From Candidatus Heimdallarchaeota archaeon B3_Heim (GTDB lineage: Archaea > Asgardarchaeota > Heimdallarchaeia > Hodarchaeales > Hodarchaeaceae): DNA of 64,000 bases. The notes below the pieces were generated by a model. The model saw only the letters and a program-made list of their open reading frames with translations, was not told where the DNA came from and did not search any database. Shown piece by piece: positions 43,124 through 53,606 of the stretch; within the stretch, counting starts at the first letter, position 1; each line of letters opens with the position of its first letter. The DNA lies in contig NJBF01000004.1 of NCBI GenBank assembly GCA_003144275.1, positions 1 to 64,000 on the forward strand, written 5' to 3'. The translations under genes were made by a program, and so were the position numbers.

Positions 43124-46100
43124 CTAGTGTCGTCGTCGTAGGAAGACTACCATCCCTATTAGTCCAATTAAAAGGAAGGGAAGTTCAAATCCAGGGGTAT
43201 TAGTAGGAATTACATCTGGAATAGTATCTGGTATATCGATATTGATAGTGACTTTTCGGTTTGCTACAGTGAAATAGTTATCAGATATATCTTCACTGGT
43301 CAAGATTTGACTATCATACACCGTTATCGCTTCAATTTTAATTTCATAGACAAAAGAGGTCACTAAAAAGGTGGTATCCCAGAGGTAGCTGGTATCATTA
43401 AGATTCTGAGCCACAAGTACCCAGGTATCGCTTTGATTGATACTATAGTAGAGATTGAAGGTCGTATTTAATTTCCAGGGATTGTCAAGGGCCCACGAAA
43501 TTGTCCAATAATCGGAGGCAATGACTTCACCACCATTCGGACTAACTAATGTCACTTTGATATCCACAGGCACATCATACACCTCAAACATGGTTAAAGC
43601 AATTCCTACATTATTAGATGCATCAATGACCGTGATATTTAACAGGTGGAATCCAACGTCTAATGGAGGAATTAAACCATTGTATGGATCAATAGCCAAT
43701 ACGCTCCCATTCAGATATACCGTTACTGTATAATTTGCTAATTCTAAGATCTGTGTATTAAGTGCAATAGAATCAGTTTCTGGATATCGAATATCAGATA
43801 CTGGGGAGGATATAAAGATAATCGGTGCTGTTGTATCTCGTACGAAGAGAGTAATTTCCGCGAGTCCCACATTATTTGAGGAATCAGTCACTTTCACCTG
43901 TAACAAATGAGTACCCACAGGGACATTAGAGAGAATGCCACTATTGGAGATTATATTCCCATCCAGAAGAACTTCAACTGTAGCGCTACTTAAATCGGTA
44001 TACTGATAAGTATAGAGGATATTAGCACCAAATTCAAACGTAGTTTCATTTTCAGGGGTATTGATAGTAACCACAGGTTGAATGGTATCTTCTACCACTA
44101 GAATAATCTCATCGAACCCAAGATTGCTAAATTCATCAGTAGCTTCGACTGTAAGAATGTAAATACCGACTTCAAGATTTGCGAGTACTTTTAGATCACT
44201 GATTACAACACCATCTAATTTTACCTCTATAGACATAGGACTAAGATCGGTGGCTGTATACCCGTAGAAGACAAGATCGCCAAATTCAAAGAATGAATTA
44301 TTAGAGGGATCTGTGATTGAAACAACAGGTAATATCGTATCTTGCACAAAGAATGTAATTGTATCTGAACCAAGGTTGTTGTAAATGTCCGTACCTTCAA
44401 TATATAAGACATATGTACCAACGGCTAGCCCAGAAAGCAGACCTGTATCAGGTATTGGCGCACCATTTAATTGAACGATAACTGATGTTGGACTCAGATC
44501 AGATACTGTGAAAGTATAGCTGACATCGGTCCCAAACTCAAAGAAGGTAGAAGTTCCAGGGTTCGTGATTTCGACAACAGGTGCAGTTGTATCCACAAGG
44601 AAGAAGAAAGTCGTTTCTGCTGAACCAACATTCCCAAAGGCATCGGTAACTTCGATGTTGAGAGTATAGGTTCCAACAGCAAGTCCAATTAACAGTCCTG
44701 TATCTGGTATAGGAGCACTATTGAGGCTCACTACTACTGAGGTGCCACTTAAATCGAAAAATGTATATGTATAGCCGACATCAGAACCAAATTCAAAGAT
44801 AGATGCATTCACGGGGGAAGTGATGGTAACTACAGGACTTGTAGTATCCACTACATACAATATAATCTCCATAAGTCCAACATTGCTGTAAATGTCAGTA
44901 GCTTCAACAGACAGAGTATAAGTACCCACTGCAAGTCCAGAAAGCAAACCACTATCAGGAATAACGGCACTGTTGAGTTCTACTACAACTGAGGTGCCAC
45001 TTAAATCGAATACAGAATAAGTATACGAGACATCGGTTCCAAATTCGAATATAGAGGCATTAGTAGGGGATATAATTGTAACCAAAGGATTAGTTGTATC
45101 AACCACGAAGAGTGTGATTTCAGCAACTCCTACATTGTTGGATGTATCAGTGGCTTCAACGTTCAATATGTATGTACCTACTGACAGACCACTAAGAATG
45201 CCACTGTCGGGGATAGGAGCCCCATTAAGGCGTATAATTATCGTTGTACCACTTAGATCATCGACTGTGTAAGTATAGGCGACATCATCTCCGAACTCAA
45301 AGTATGAAGCATTCACTGGATCGACAATAATTACGACAGGTGCAGTTGTATCCACCACGAAGAAAGTTATTTCGTCTGAACCAACATTATTGTGTGCATC
45401 AGTCGCTTCAATATTCAATATGTAAGTACCCACTGCTAAACTTGCCAGCACTCCACTATCGGGAAGAGGAGCACCATTTAGTCTTACGACAACTGTAGTA
45501 CCACTTAAATCAGTTATAGTGTAAGCGTATGAAACATCGGATCCAAACTCGAAAATTGAGGCATTATTTGGAGAGGAGAGGGTAACAACTGGATTAATTG
45601 TATCTTGAATATAGAAGATTATTTCATCAGTTCCAACATTGCCATAAGTATCAGTTGCTTCAATAGTGAGGGTGTAAGTACCAACTGCAAGTCCAATTAA
45701 GAGGCCTGTATCAGGGAGAGGTGCACTATTGAGGCTAACAACTATTGAAATACCACTCAAATCGAAAACAGTGTAGCTATAAGAGACATCATTACCAAAT
45801 TCAAATGTAGTGCCATTTACAGGTGCAGATATAGATACAACGGGAGATGTAGTGTCAACCAAGAAAAAGAAAGTAGTTTCTGCCATGCCTACATTTCCAT
45901 ACGCATCTGTTGCTTCGATGTTGAGAGTATAGGTTCCCACTGCAAGACCACTTAACAAACCTGAATCAGGAATGGGGGCACTATTGAGGCTTACCACGAC
46001 TGTAGTGCCACTCAAATCATTAACAGTATACGTATAGCTGACATCTGAACCAAATTCAAAAATTGAGGCATTTACGGGGGAAGTTATTGTGACCACTGGA

Positions 46101-49100
46101 CTAGTAGTATCAGTTACAAAGAATGTTACCGAGTCAGATCCAACATTACTATATGTATCAGTAGCTTGAATATAAAGGGTATAGGTTCCTACTGATAATC
46201 CAGTTAATAATCCATTATCAGGAATGGGGGCGCCATTAAGCTCCAACTCTGCTGTTGTACCACTTAAGTCACTAATTGTATAAGTAAATGGTACATTTAA
46301 GCCAAATTCGTAAATTGAACTATTTGCTGGGGAAGTAATACTTACTACTGGTGCTGTTGTATCAGCAATAAAGAAAGTGATTTCATCAGAATTAAAGTTG
46401 CTGTACACATCAGTGGCTTCAACTGTCATAACATAAGTCCCTACAACGAGACTGGATAGAATTCCTGTATCTGGAACAGGAGCGCCATTTATTCTGACTA
46501 CAACTGAGGTGCCACTCAAATCCGTTACAGTATAAGTATAGGGAACGCCAGAACCAAATTCAAATGTAGAACTATTACTTGGCGAGTCAATCGTGACAAC
46601 AGGAGCTGTTGTATCCACTACAAAGAGATTAATCTCAGTAAAACCATTATTTCCATAATCGTCAACCGCTTCAACTCGTAAGACATAAGAACCCACTGCA
46701 AGACCTGAGAGCACTCCACTATCAGGGATAGGAGCTCCATTCAACTTAACCCCGATATTTGTGCCACTTAAATCAAATACTGCATAAGTATAGGGTATCT
46801 CTGAGCCAAATTCGAATATAGACGCGTTTGAAGGATCAGTAATCGTCAATGTAGGTGCAGTTGTATCCTGAATGATAATTGTTACTTCATCGCTTCCTGG
46901 ATTGCCGTAAGTATCAATAGCTTCAACTGAAAGAACGTATACACCAACGGGTAACCCTGAAAGGACTCCACTGTCAGGAATAGGGGCGCTATTCAATCTT
47001 ATTGTTACCGTCGTACCACTCAAATCATCCACAGTATAAGTATAAACGATATTTGAGCCAAATTCAACGGTTGAGGGTTCGTTTGGAGATGTAATTACAA
47101 CTACTGGTGATGTTGTATCTTGAATAAAGAACGTTATCTCATCTGATCCAAGATTACTGTATGTATCAGTGGCTTCAACTGTAAGGGTATATGTACCCAC
47201 AGCAAGACTTGAAAGTAAACCACTATCAGGAATAGGCGCTCCATTGAGTTTGACAACGATAGTAGTGCTGCTCAAATCACTTACAGTATAGGTGTAAGAC
47301 ACATCCAAACCAAATTCAAATACTGAACCATTTGCAGGCGTAGTAATTGCTACACTAGGAAAAGTCGTATCAACCATGAAGAAGGTAACTTCATCGTCTC
47401 CCACATTACTATATGTATCCGTAGCTTCTACTGTTAGAACGTATGTACCAACAGCAAGTCCAGATAATAACCCACTATCAGGAATGGGGGCGCCATTGAG
47501 CTTCACTACAACTGTCATTCCGCTCAAATCACTTACAGTATAGGTGTAAGAAACATCAGACCCGAATTCAAAGGTTGAGGCGTTTGCAGGAGAGGTGATT
47601 GTTACAACAGGGGATATTGTATCATCTAAATAAAAGAAAACAGTTTCTGCAACGCCTACATTACCATAAGAATCAGTAGCTTCAACATTAAGAGTATATG
47701 TTCCTACTGAAAGGCCTGTAAGAAGACCAGTATCTGGAATGAGGGCACCATTCAATCTTACTTCAACAGATGTGCCACTTAAATCGAATACCGTATAGGA
47801 ATAGCTAACATCATTCCCAAATTCGAACGTAGTGGCATTAACAGGAGAAGTTATCGTGACAAATGGAATTGTGGTATCCTCGACATAAAATATTATTTCA
47901 TCAGATCCCACATTGGTATAGGTATCGGTAGCCTCGACGTTTAGAATATAGGTACCTACAGCTAAACCAGAAAGCGAGCCACTATCAGGTATGGGAGCGC
48001 CGTTAAGTCTCACCACAATTGTGGTTCCACTCAAATCATCTACAGTATAGGTATAGCCAACATCCGATCCAAATTCAAATACAGTAGCATTAATAGGGGA
48101 CGTAATCACAATAACTGGGTCTGTAGTATCTTGAATGAAGAATATTATCTCATCAAAGCCCACATTACTATAGCTATCTGTTGCTTCAACATTTAGAATA
48201 TAGGTACCGACTGCAAGACTAGAAAGTAATCCTGAGTCGGGAATGGGGGCACCATTGAGTTTTACCACAACACTAGTACTACTTAAATCGTCAACAGTAT
48301 GTGTATAGCTGACATCAGAACCAAATTCGAAAGTAGTTGCATTAATGGGTGAGGAGATCGTGACAACTGGAGAAGTAGTATCAGTTATAAAGAAGACTAT
48401 TTCTTTCGACCCAATGTTGTTAAATAAATCCGTAGCTTCAACAGTTAGGGTATAAGTACCGACTGCTAGGCTAGATAGTAAACCGCTATCAGGAACTGAA
48501 GCACCATTGAGTTTGACAACGATTATAGTGCTGCTCAGATCTGTTACTGTGTAGGTATAACTGACATCATTTCCTAACTCAAATGTAGAACTATTTGATG
48601 GGGTGGTGATTATTACTAATGGCGATGTAGTATCGTGGACAGTGAATATTATCTCGTCAGATCCAACATTACTGTAGGTATCAGTAGCTTCGACATTTAA
48701 TGTATAGGTACCGACTGCTAGGCTAGACAATACTCCACTATCAGGGATCGGAGATCCATTGAGCCGAACCACAATTGTTGTTCCACTTAAATCATCAACT
48801 GTATATGTATAACTTACATCGGTTCCATATTCGTGGAATGAAGCATTTAATGGTAATGATATTGCTACAACTGGTGCAGTGCTATCCTGAACGTAGAACA
48901 CAATTTCCTCGGATCCTATATTACTATAGGAATCAGTAGCTTCAACATTTAGAAAATACGTACCAACAGCGAGTCCTGAAAGAGTACCACTATCTGGTAT
49001 TGGGGCACCATTTAATCTGATAACAACGGTGATCCCACTCAAATCAGTGACAGTATAAGTGTAAGTGAGGTCAGTTCCAAACTCAAATTGTGAAGCATTA

Positions 49101-52100
49101 GTAGGAGAAGTGATTACTACAACAGGTGAAGTTGTATCCTGGACAAAGAAAGTGATTTCATCAGAGCCAAAATTACTGTAGATATCTGTAGATTCAATTG
49201 TTAACGTATACGTTCCGACTGAAAGACCACTTAAAAGACCTGTATCAGGTATGGGAGCACTATTGAGCTTCACTACGACCGTTATACTACTTAAGTCAGA
49301 TACGGTATAGGTATAAGACACATCAGTTCCAAATTCAAAAGTAGAGGAATCGGTAGGAGTCGTGATCGTTACAACGGGTGAGGTTGTGTCTTGGACAAAG
49401 AAAGTAATTTCTTCAAAACCAACATTACTGTAGGTATCGGTTGCTTCAATTGTTAGCGTATACGTTCCGACAGCAAGCCCTGTTAATAACCCTGTATCAG
49501 GTACGGGTGTTCCATCAAGTTTAACTATAACTGAGATTCCGCTAAGATCACTAACTGTATATGTATAACTAACATCAGCACCAAATTCGAAGAATGAAGC
49601 ATTGGCAGGAGAAGTGATAGATACAACAGGGGGAATTGTATCGACTAAATAAAAGAAAACGGTTTCTGCCACTCCAACATTCCCATAAGCATCGGTAGCT
49701 TCAACAATAAGCGTGTATGTACCAACTGAAAGCCCTGAGATAATCCCTGTGTCAGCTATTGGGGCACCGTTCAGTCTTACAACAACACTAGTGCTACTTA
49801 AATCAGTGACAGTGTACGTATAATCCACATCAGTCCCAAATTCAAAGGTAGAAGCATTTACGGGTGAAGTGATTACTACCAAGGGTAAAGTTGTATCTTG
49901 GATGAAAAAGGTAATTTCGTCAGAACCAACATTACTATAACTATCAGTAGCTTCAACTGTGAGGGTGTAAGTCCCTACTGTTAACCCAACGATTAATCCA
50001 GAATCGGTAATGGGAGCTCCATTCAGTTTGACTACTAGTGTTGTACCACTCAAGTCGGATACAGTGTATGTATAAGTAACATCTGCATCAAATTCGAAAA
50101 CTGAACTATTTGTTGGGGAAGTAATAGAAACAACAGGTGTGGTCGTATCCTGGATAAAGAGGGTGAGTTCATCTGAACCAAGATTGTTAGAAGTATCAGT
50201 GGCTTCGATTGTTAAGGTATAGGTTCCAACAGTAAGGCCTGTAAGTAAGCCACTATCAGGGATAGGGGCTCCATTGAGTTTTACTACAACAGAAGTTCCA
50301 CTCAAATCACTTACAGTATATGTGTAAGACACATCAGATCCAAATTCAAAAATGGAGGCATTTGCAGGGGAAGTGATTGTTACGATTGGAGGAATGGAGT
50401 CAACAACATCGAAGACTATCTCATCAAGGCCAATATTACTGAAACTATCTGTAGCTTCAATTGTGAGGGTATACGTTCCGACTGTAAGTCCAGTTATTGA
50501 CCCACTGTCAGCAATAGGCGCTCCATTGAGTTTAACTACGATTGTTGTCCCACTCAAATCAGATACAGTATAGGTATAGGAAACAGCTATACCAAATTCA
50601 AAAATGGAGGCATTTGCAGGGGAAGTGATTGATACAACGGGTGAGATTGTATCTTGGATATAGAATACGATTTCATCAAAGCCAATATTACTGAAAGTGT
50701 CAGTTGCTTCTATAGTAAGAGTATACATTCCAACAGTAAGGCCTGTTATCAACCCACTGTCAGTAATAGGGGCACCATCAAGTTTAACCACCACTGTAGT
50801 GCCACTCAAGTCAGTAACAGTATATGAATATGAGACATCTGACCCATATTCGAATGATGAAGCATTCAGAGGAGAATCGACGGTTACAACAGGGGATACA
50901 GAGTCTTCAATAAAGAATATAACTTCATCAAAACCAACATTACTGTGAGCATCTGTAGCTTCGACTGTAAGAGTGTAGGTACCTACTGCCAGTCCAGCTA
51001 TTGACCCACTATCGGTAATAGGTGCGCCATTGAGTTTTACTATCACCGTAAGGCCACTCAAATCGGTTGTTGTGTATGTATATGCAACAGTACTTCCTAG
51101 TTCGAAATAAGTGTTATTACTGGGTGAGGTTATAGACACTATAGGTGCTGTTGAATCTACTACAGAAAAGACTATTTCATCAAACCCGAGCAGATTAAAG
51201 CCATCGTCTGCTTCTACTCGGAGTGTATATGTCCCCACAGACAAGCTGGTAAGCAGGCCTGTATCGGAAATTGGTACACCATCTAATTTTACAACAACGG
51301 ATGTAGCACTCTGATCATCAATCGAATATGTGTACGCAACATCTGTTCCCAACTCGTAATTCGAATTATTTGTGGGTGAGATTATGGTAACGACTGGGGA
51401 AACCGTATCTTGTACAAAAAATGTAATTTGATCACTATCTACATTATTGTAATCATCTATGACCTCTATGGTTAAATTATGAGTTCCTACTCCTGGGGTA
51501 CTTAATGAACCTGTATCTGCCACCGCTCCTCCATCCAATATTATGGTGGCTGTTACCCCACTCAATTCTGTCACACTATATGTATATGCGACATTGCCAC
51601 CATATTCAAATGTTGAAGCATTAACGGGTGCTGTTATTGTCACCACTGGTGCAGTCGTATCTTGGACAAAGAATACTATCTCATCTGAGCCAACATTGCT
51701 ATGTGCATCGGTAGCTTCGATATTAAGAGTATAAGTACCAACTGAAAGCCCTATGAATAAGCCTGTATCTGATACGATTATTCCATTTCGTCTTACCACG
51801 ACTGATGTACTACTTAGATCATTAACTGAGTAGGTGTATTCAACATCCGTCCCTAACTCAAATATTGATGCATTAACTGGCGTAATAATCGTGACTACAG
51901 GTGCAACTGTATCTGACACATAGAATATAATTTGATCCCACCCCACATTGCTTGAATTATCTGTGGAAACAACCGTTAGGTTATATGTTCCTGTTCCCAG
52001 GCCACTAATTATTCCTGTATCAGGAATGGGATTGCTATTTAACAGAACCTCTTCCGTTGTAGGATTTATTTCTACTACGGAATAAGTATATGTTATATCT

Positions 52101-52273
52101 ACCCCTAGCTCAAAAATTGAGCTGTCTCCAGGAGTGTTTATTGTCACCACTGGTGGGGTTGTGTCCGCTGCTTGTACCATTGGTATTGTGAGCGGAAAAT
52201 TTGCGACTACTAGTGTTACTAATAAAACTGCTAGTAAGCCTTGTTTTGATAAATATTTCATTTTTTCTAACAT
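43124..52273 (-). CDS. Repeat surface protein, 3049 residues, with PGF-type C-terminal sorting signal
   Basis: Signal peptide (about 1-35, ending in PMVQA), then 34 tandem Ig/HYR-like modules of about 84 residues (37-2905). A single different module starts VTLVSPNGGE, and the C-terminus reads TPGFELPFLLIGLIGMVVFL plus RRRH. That end resembles archaeosortase-type signals (PGF-CTERM and the Asgard equivalents), so the protein is probably processed and lipid-anchored. A typical module has DTTSPVVTITSPVNAS, FEFGSDVSYTYTVSDLSG and VGTYTLTVEATD. Twenty-nine of the 34 modules have an N-glycosylation sequon at the same place. The ATG at 52273 has GGTGAG 4-9 bases upstream; a second Met is at codon 5. 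Likely a surface fibre or S-layer-associated adhesin. It is upstream of the giant operon but separated by a 320 base gap and a terminator-like hairpin. Confidence 0.85.
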   Translation of the reverse strand: MLEKMKYLSKQGLLAVLLVTLVVANFPLTIPMVQAADTTPPVVTINTPGDSSIFELGVDITYTYSVVEINPTTEEVLLNSNPIPDTGIISGLGTGTYNLTVVSTDNSSNVGWDQIIFYVSDTVAPVVTIITPVNASIFELGTDVEYTYSVNDLSSTSVVVRRNGIIVSDTGLFIGLSVGTYTLNIEATDAHSNVGSDEIVFFVQDTTAPVVTITAPVNASTFEYGGNVAYTYSVTELSGVTATIILDGGAVADTGSLSTPGVGTHNLTIEVIDDYNNVDSDQITFFVQDTVSPVVTIISPTNNSNYELGTDVAYTYSIDDQSATSVVVKLDGVPISDTGLLTSLSVGTYTLRVEADDGFNLLGFDEIVFSVVDSTAPIVSITSPSNNTYFELGSTVAYTYTTTDLSGLTVIVKLNGAPITDSGSIAGLAVGTYTLTVEATDAHSNVGFDEVIFFIEDSVSPVVTVDSPLNASSFEYGSDVSYSYTVTDLSGTTVVVKLDGAPITDSGLITGLTVGMYTLTIEATDTFSNIGFDEIVFYIQDTISPVVSITSPANASIFEFGIAVSYTYTVSDLSGTTIVVKLNGAPIADSGSITGLTVGTYTLTIEATDSFSNIGLDEIVFDVVDSIPPIVTITSPANASIFEFGSDVSYTYTVSDLSGTSVVVKLNGAPIPDSGLLTGLTVGTYTLTIEATDTSNNLGSDELTLFIQDTTTPVVSITSPTNSSVFEFDADVTYTYTVSDLSGTTLVVKLNGAPITDSGLIVGLTVGTYTLTVEATDSYSNVGSDEITFFIQDTTLPLVVITSPVNASTFEFGTDVDYTYTVTDLSSTSVVVRLNGAPIADTGIISGLSVGTYTLIVEATDAYGNVGVAETVFFYLVDTIPPVVSITSPANASFFEFGADVSYTYTVSDLSGISVIVKLDGTPVPDTGLLTGLAVGTYTLTIEATDTYSNVGFEEITFFVQDTTSPVVTITTPTDSSTFEFGTDVSYTYTVSDLSSITVVVKLNSAPIPDTGLLSGLSVGTYTLTIESTDIYSNFGSDEITFFVQDTTSPVVVITSPTNASQFEFGTDLTYTYTVTDLSGITVVIRLNGAPIPDSGTLSGLAVGTYFLNVEATDSYSNIGSEEIVFYVQDSTAPVVAISLPLNASFHEYGTDVSYTYTVDDLSGTTIVVRLNGSPIPDSGVLSSLAVGTYTLNVEATDTYSNVGSDEIIFTVHDTTSPLVIITTPSNSSTFELGNDVSYTYTVTDLSSTIIVVKLNGASVPDSGLLSSLAVGTYTLTVEATDLFNNIGSKEIVFFITDTTSPVVTISSPINATTFEFGSDVSYTHTVDDLSSTSVVVKLNGAPIPDSGLLSSLAVGTYILNVEATDSYSNVGFDEIIFFIQDTTDPVIVITSPINATVFEFGSDVGYTYTVDDLSGTTIVVRLNGAPIPDSGSLSGLAVGTYILNVEATDTYTNVGSDEIIFYVEDTTIPFVTITSPVNATTFEFGNDVSYSYTVFDLSGTSVEVRLNGALIPDTGLLTGLSVGTYTLNVEATDSYGNVGVAETVFFYLDDTISPVVTITSPANASTFEFGSDVSYTYTVSDLSGMTVVVKLNGAPIPDSGLLSGLAVGTYVLTVEATDTYSNVGDDEVTFFMVDTTFPSVAITTPANGSVFEFGLDVSYTYTVSDLSSTTIVVKLNGAPIPDSGLLSSLAVGTYTLTVEATDTYSNLGSDEITFFIQDTTSPVVVITSPNEPSTVEFGSNIVYTYTVDDLSGTTVTIRLNSAPIPDSGVLSGLPVGVYVLSVEAIDTYGNPGSDEVTIIIQDTTAPTLTITDPSNASIFEFGSEIPYTYAVFDLSGTNIGVKLNGAPIPDSGVLSGLAVGSYVLRVEAVDDYGNNGFTEINLFVVDTTAPVVTIDSPSNSSTFEFGSGVPYTYTVTDLSGTSVVVRINGAPVPDTGILSSLVVGTYVMTVEATDVYSNFNSDEITFFIADTTAPVVSITSPANSSIYEFGLNVPFTYTISDLSGTTAELELNGAPIPDNGLLTGLSVGTYTLYIQATDTYSNVGSDSVTFFVTDTTSPVVTITSPVNASIFEFGSDVSYTYTVNDLSGTTVVVSLNSAPIPDSGLLSGLAVGTYTLNIEATDAYGNVGMAETTFFFLVDTTSPVVSISAPVNGTTFEFGNDVSYSYTVFDLSGISIVVSLNSAPLPDTGLLIGLAVGTYTLTIEATDTYGNVGTDEIIFYIQDTINPVVTLSSPNNASIFEFGSDVSYAYTITDLSGTTVVVRLNGAPLPDSGVLASLAVGTYILNIEATDAHNNVGSDEITFFVVDTTAPVVIIVDPVNASYFEFGDDVAYTYTVDDLSGTTIIIRLNGAPIPDSGILSGLSVGTYILNVEATDTSNNVGVAEITLFVVDTTNPLVTIISPTNASIFEFGTDVSYTYSVFDLSGTSVVVELNSAVIPDSGLLSGLAVGTYTLSVEATDIYSNVGLMEIILYVVDTTSPVVTITSPVNASIFEFGSDVGYTYTFFDLSGTSVVVSLNSAPIPDTGLLIGLAVGTYTLNIEVTDAFGNVGSAETTFFFLVDTTAPVVEITNPGTSTFFEFGTDVSYTFTVSDLSPTSVIVQLNGAPIPDTGLLSGLAVGTYVLYIEGTDIYNNLGSDTITFFVQDTILPVVSITDPSNNSFFEFGDLVFYGYTATDLSPMSIEVKLDGVVISDLKVLANLEVGIYILTVEATDEFSNLGFDEIILVVEDTIQPVVTINTPENETTFEFGANILYTYQYTDLSSATVEVLLDGNIISNSGILSNVPVGTHLLQVKVTDSSNNVGLAEITLFVRDTTAPIIFISSPVSDIRYPETDSIALNTQILELANYTVTVYLNGSVLAIDPYNGLIPPLDVGFHLLNITVIDASNNVGIALTMFEVYDVPVDIKVTLVSPNGGEVIASDYWTISWALDNPWKLNTTFNLYYSINQSDTWVLVAQNLNDTSYLWDTTFLVTSFVYEIKIEAITVYDSQILTSEDISDNYFTVANRKVTINIDIPDTIPDVIPTNTPGFELPFLLIGLIGMVVFLRRRH
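43560..52165 (-). repeat. 34 tandem modules of about 84 residues
   Basis: Each unit is about 252 bases and starts with a D(T/S)xxPxVxI motif. Units 10, 18, 25 and 30 share a two-residue-longer end (YGNVGVAETVFFYLVDT type; near 49650, 47630, 45865 and 44600), so the array has a higher-order pattern of about 8, 7 and 5 units. The last unit is the most divergent. Confidence 0.9.
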
Positions 52274-52428
52274 AATCTCACCCTATATTAAGATTAGAAC
52301 AAATAGAACTAATTTGTTAACGATTTTTACCTACGTAACGTTGTTGTTGTGATTTCACTCATATGTAGTTGAAGTTTTCAGCTACGGAGTTTCCATTAGT
52401 CAGTTTCTCTACGATTTCGTAATTTTTC

Positions 52429-52474
52429 ATATAAAGTGTCTAGCGCCTCTGCCCAGTATTCACAATATAAGAGA
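52429..52474 (-). promoter_or_regulatory. Candidate TATA boxes upstream of the 3049-residue surface gene
   Basis: On the minus strand, TTTATATG (52429-52436) and TCTTATATTG (about 52463-52472) resemble archaeal TATA boxes. They would give leaders of about 130-165 bases before the ATG at 52273. The remainder of the gap 52274-52697 holds only the inverted repeat described at 52618-52694. Confidence 0.3.
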
Positions 52475-52617
52475 AATTACACCCCTAGTTGCAACGTCGT
52501 AAAATCATCAATAGCTAGATAAACTATCAGAATGTTATAAGAGGGTATCTAGTGAAAACCTCCGAATAATTGTGGCGTGACCTTTAAATACTCTTCTAGA
52601 GAATCTATCCGACTATT

Positions 52618-52694
52618 TCCGACAAAAATCTTAGAAGCCTAGAGTTCTTCGTTTCACACACCGATCGGTCACTTCTCTGATGTGTTTTGTCGGA
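52618..52694. repeat. Inverted repeat of 10 bp enclosing a palindrome
   Basis: TCCGACAAAA (52618-52627) and TTTTGTCGGA (52685-52694) are perfectly complementary. Between them is the palindrome ACCGATCGGT (52660-52669). The element is 77 bases long and ends 3 bases beyond the thiR-like stop codon. The size is tRNA-like, but neither strand has a T-arm or an anticodon arm. It may be the 3' hairpin of the regulator transcript or a protein site. Confidence 0.4.
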
Positions 52695-52697
52695 TTC

Positions 52698-53606
52698 TTA
52701 AAATTTCGTTAGGAGAAACTCGACAATATCGTTAGGTGTTTTCCCAAATATATAGATGAGTGGTTCAAGCCCAACGCCTCCTGCGTCGGCAATAATTTCA
52801 ATTTCCTGAATTTCGTGTGAGGAATAGGCCTGCAAGGTTTGAATCCAGTCTTTATCTGCCTCAACAGTTAATAATACTTCCTTTTTAGGGGATATGATGT
52901 CGAGAATTATTTCAGTTCGTCGTATAGAGATCAATGAATTAAACTTAGATGATTGCTTCTTAAAATAGAGGAGGATCTGAGTTAAAGTTGCACCCTGCCC
53001 AAATTCGGGATAAGAAACGATTTGTCCCATGTCCCTCACCTTAATTATTCTTCCAGGAAAACCTGCTATATCTTTGATTTCTTGAGACCCTTCAGTTGTA
53101 CTTACAAATTGACATCCAACTTCAGGTATAACCTGAGCAAATCGCTCCCCTGAATTCACTAGTTTTACTGCTGCATCATACAACTCTCTGGTAACAGTTA
53201 ATTTATCATCAAAGATTTTTCGAGAAGTTTCAGATGGAAAGCATATCGAACAGTTTGGTAAGAAATCTATTGCTGCTGTTCGTCTATGTACTTCACATAG
53301 AGGTCCTGCCGTTCGAAAAGATTGGCAAACGCTACAGATTTCCTCCATTAATTTAACGTTTGTAATATTATCTCCAGTTACTTTCGTTATTATTTGTGAT
53401 ACGAGTTCTTTGAATGTGGGATTGCTGGTAATTGAGGTAGGGGTGCTTGAAGAAGAGCTTAGATATGAGGATATGACTGGTTGGGAAACGCCTAGAAGCG
53501 TACCGATATCTGCTTGTTTCCAACCTTTATTTGATAATTTTTGAGCTATAAGTTTTCTCAGAGGAGTTAAAAAGGTTGAAGGAACTACTTCACAAATAAA
53601 ATTCAT
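52698..53606 (-). CDS. thiR: ThiR-like thiamine regulator: HTH, cysteine cluster and ThiN domain
   Basis: The 302-residue protein has an N-terminal helix-turn-helix (about 14-52; GWKQADIGTLLGVSQPVISSYL), a cysteine-rich linker with C91-x2-C94, C104 and C119-x2-C122, and a C-terminal ThiN domain (about 130-302). In archaea this HTH-ThiN combination is known as ThiR, a repressor that binds thiamine phosphates and controls thiamine synthesis or uptake genes. Here the divergent neighbours are a kinase and a ThiBPQ-type ABC transporter, which fits. The five cysteines could hold zinc or an Fe-S cluster; this is inferred. A TATA-like TTTAATATC (near 53653-53661 on the minus strand) lies about 50 bases upstream of the ATG. 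No clear ribosome site is visible. Confidence 0.85.
   Translation of the reverse strand: MNFICEVVPSTFLTPLRKLIAQKLSNKGWKQADIGTLLGVSQPVISSYLSSSSSTPTSITSNPTFKELVSQIITKVTGDNITNVKLMEEICSVCQSFRTAGPLCEVHRRTAAIDFLPNCSICFPSETSRKIFDDKLTVTRELYDAAVKLVNSGERFAQVIPEVGCQFVSTTEGSQEIKDIAGFPGRIIKVRDMGQIVSYPEFGQGATLTQILLYFKKQSSKFNSLISIRRTEIILDIISPKKEVLLTVEADKDWIQTLQAYSSHEIQEIEIIADAGGVGLEPLIYIFGKTPNDIVEFLLTKF

Noticed and set aside
43560..52165. CRISPR array
   Set aside because: The repeat is about 252 bases long and keeps a reading frame; it codes protein modules and has no short identical repeats with unique spacers.
52618..52694. Possible tRNA, because of size and a 7 bp acceptor-like pairing
   Set aside because: Neither strand has a T-loop, D-arm or anticodon stem at the right distance.
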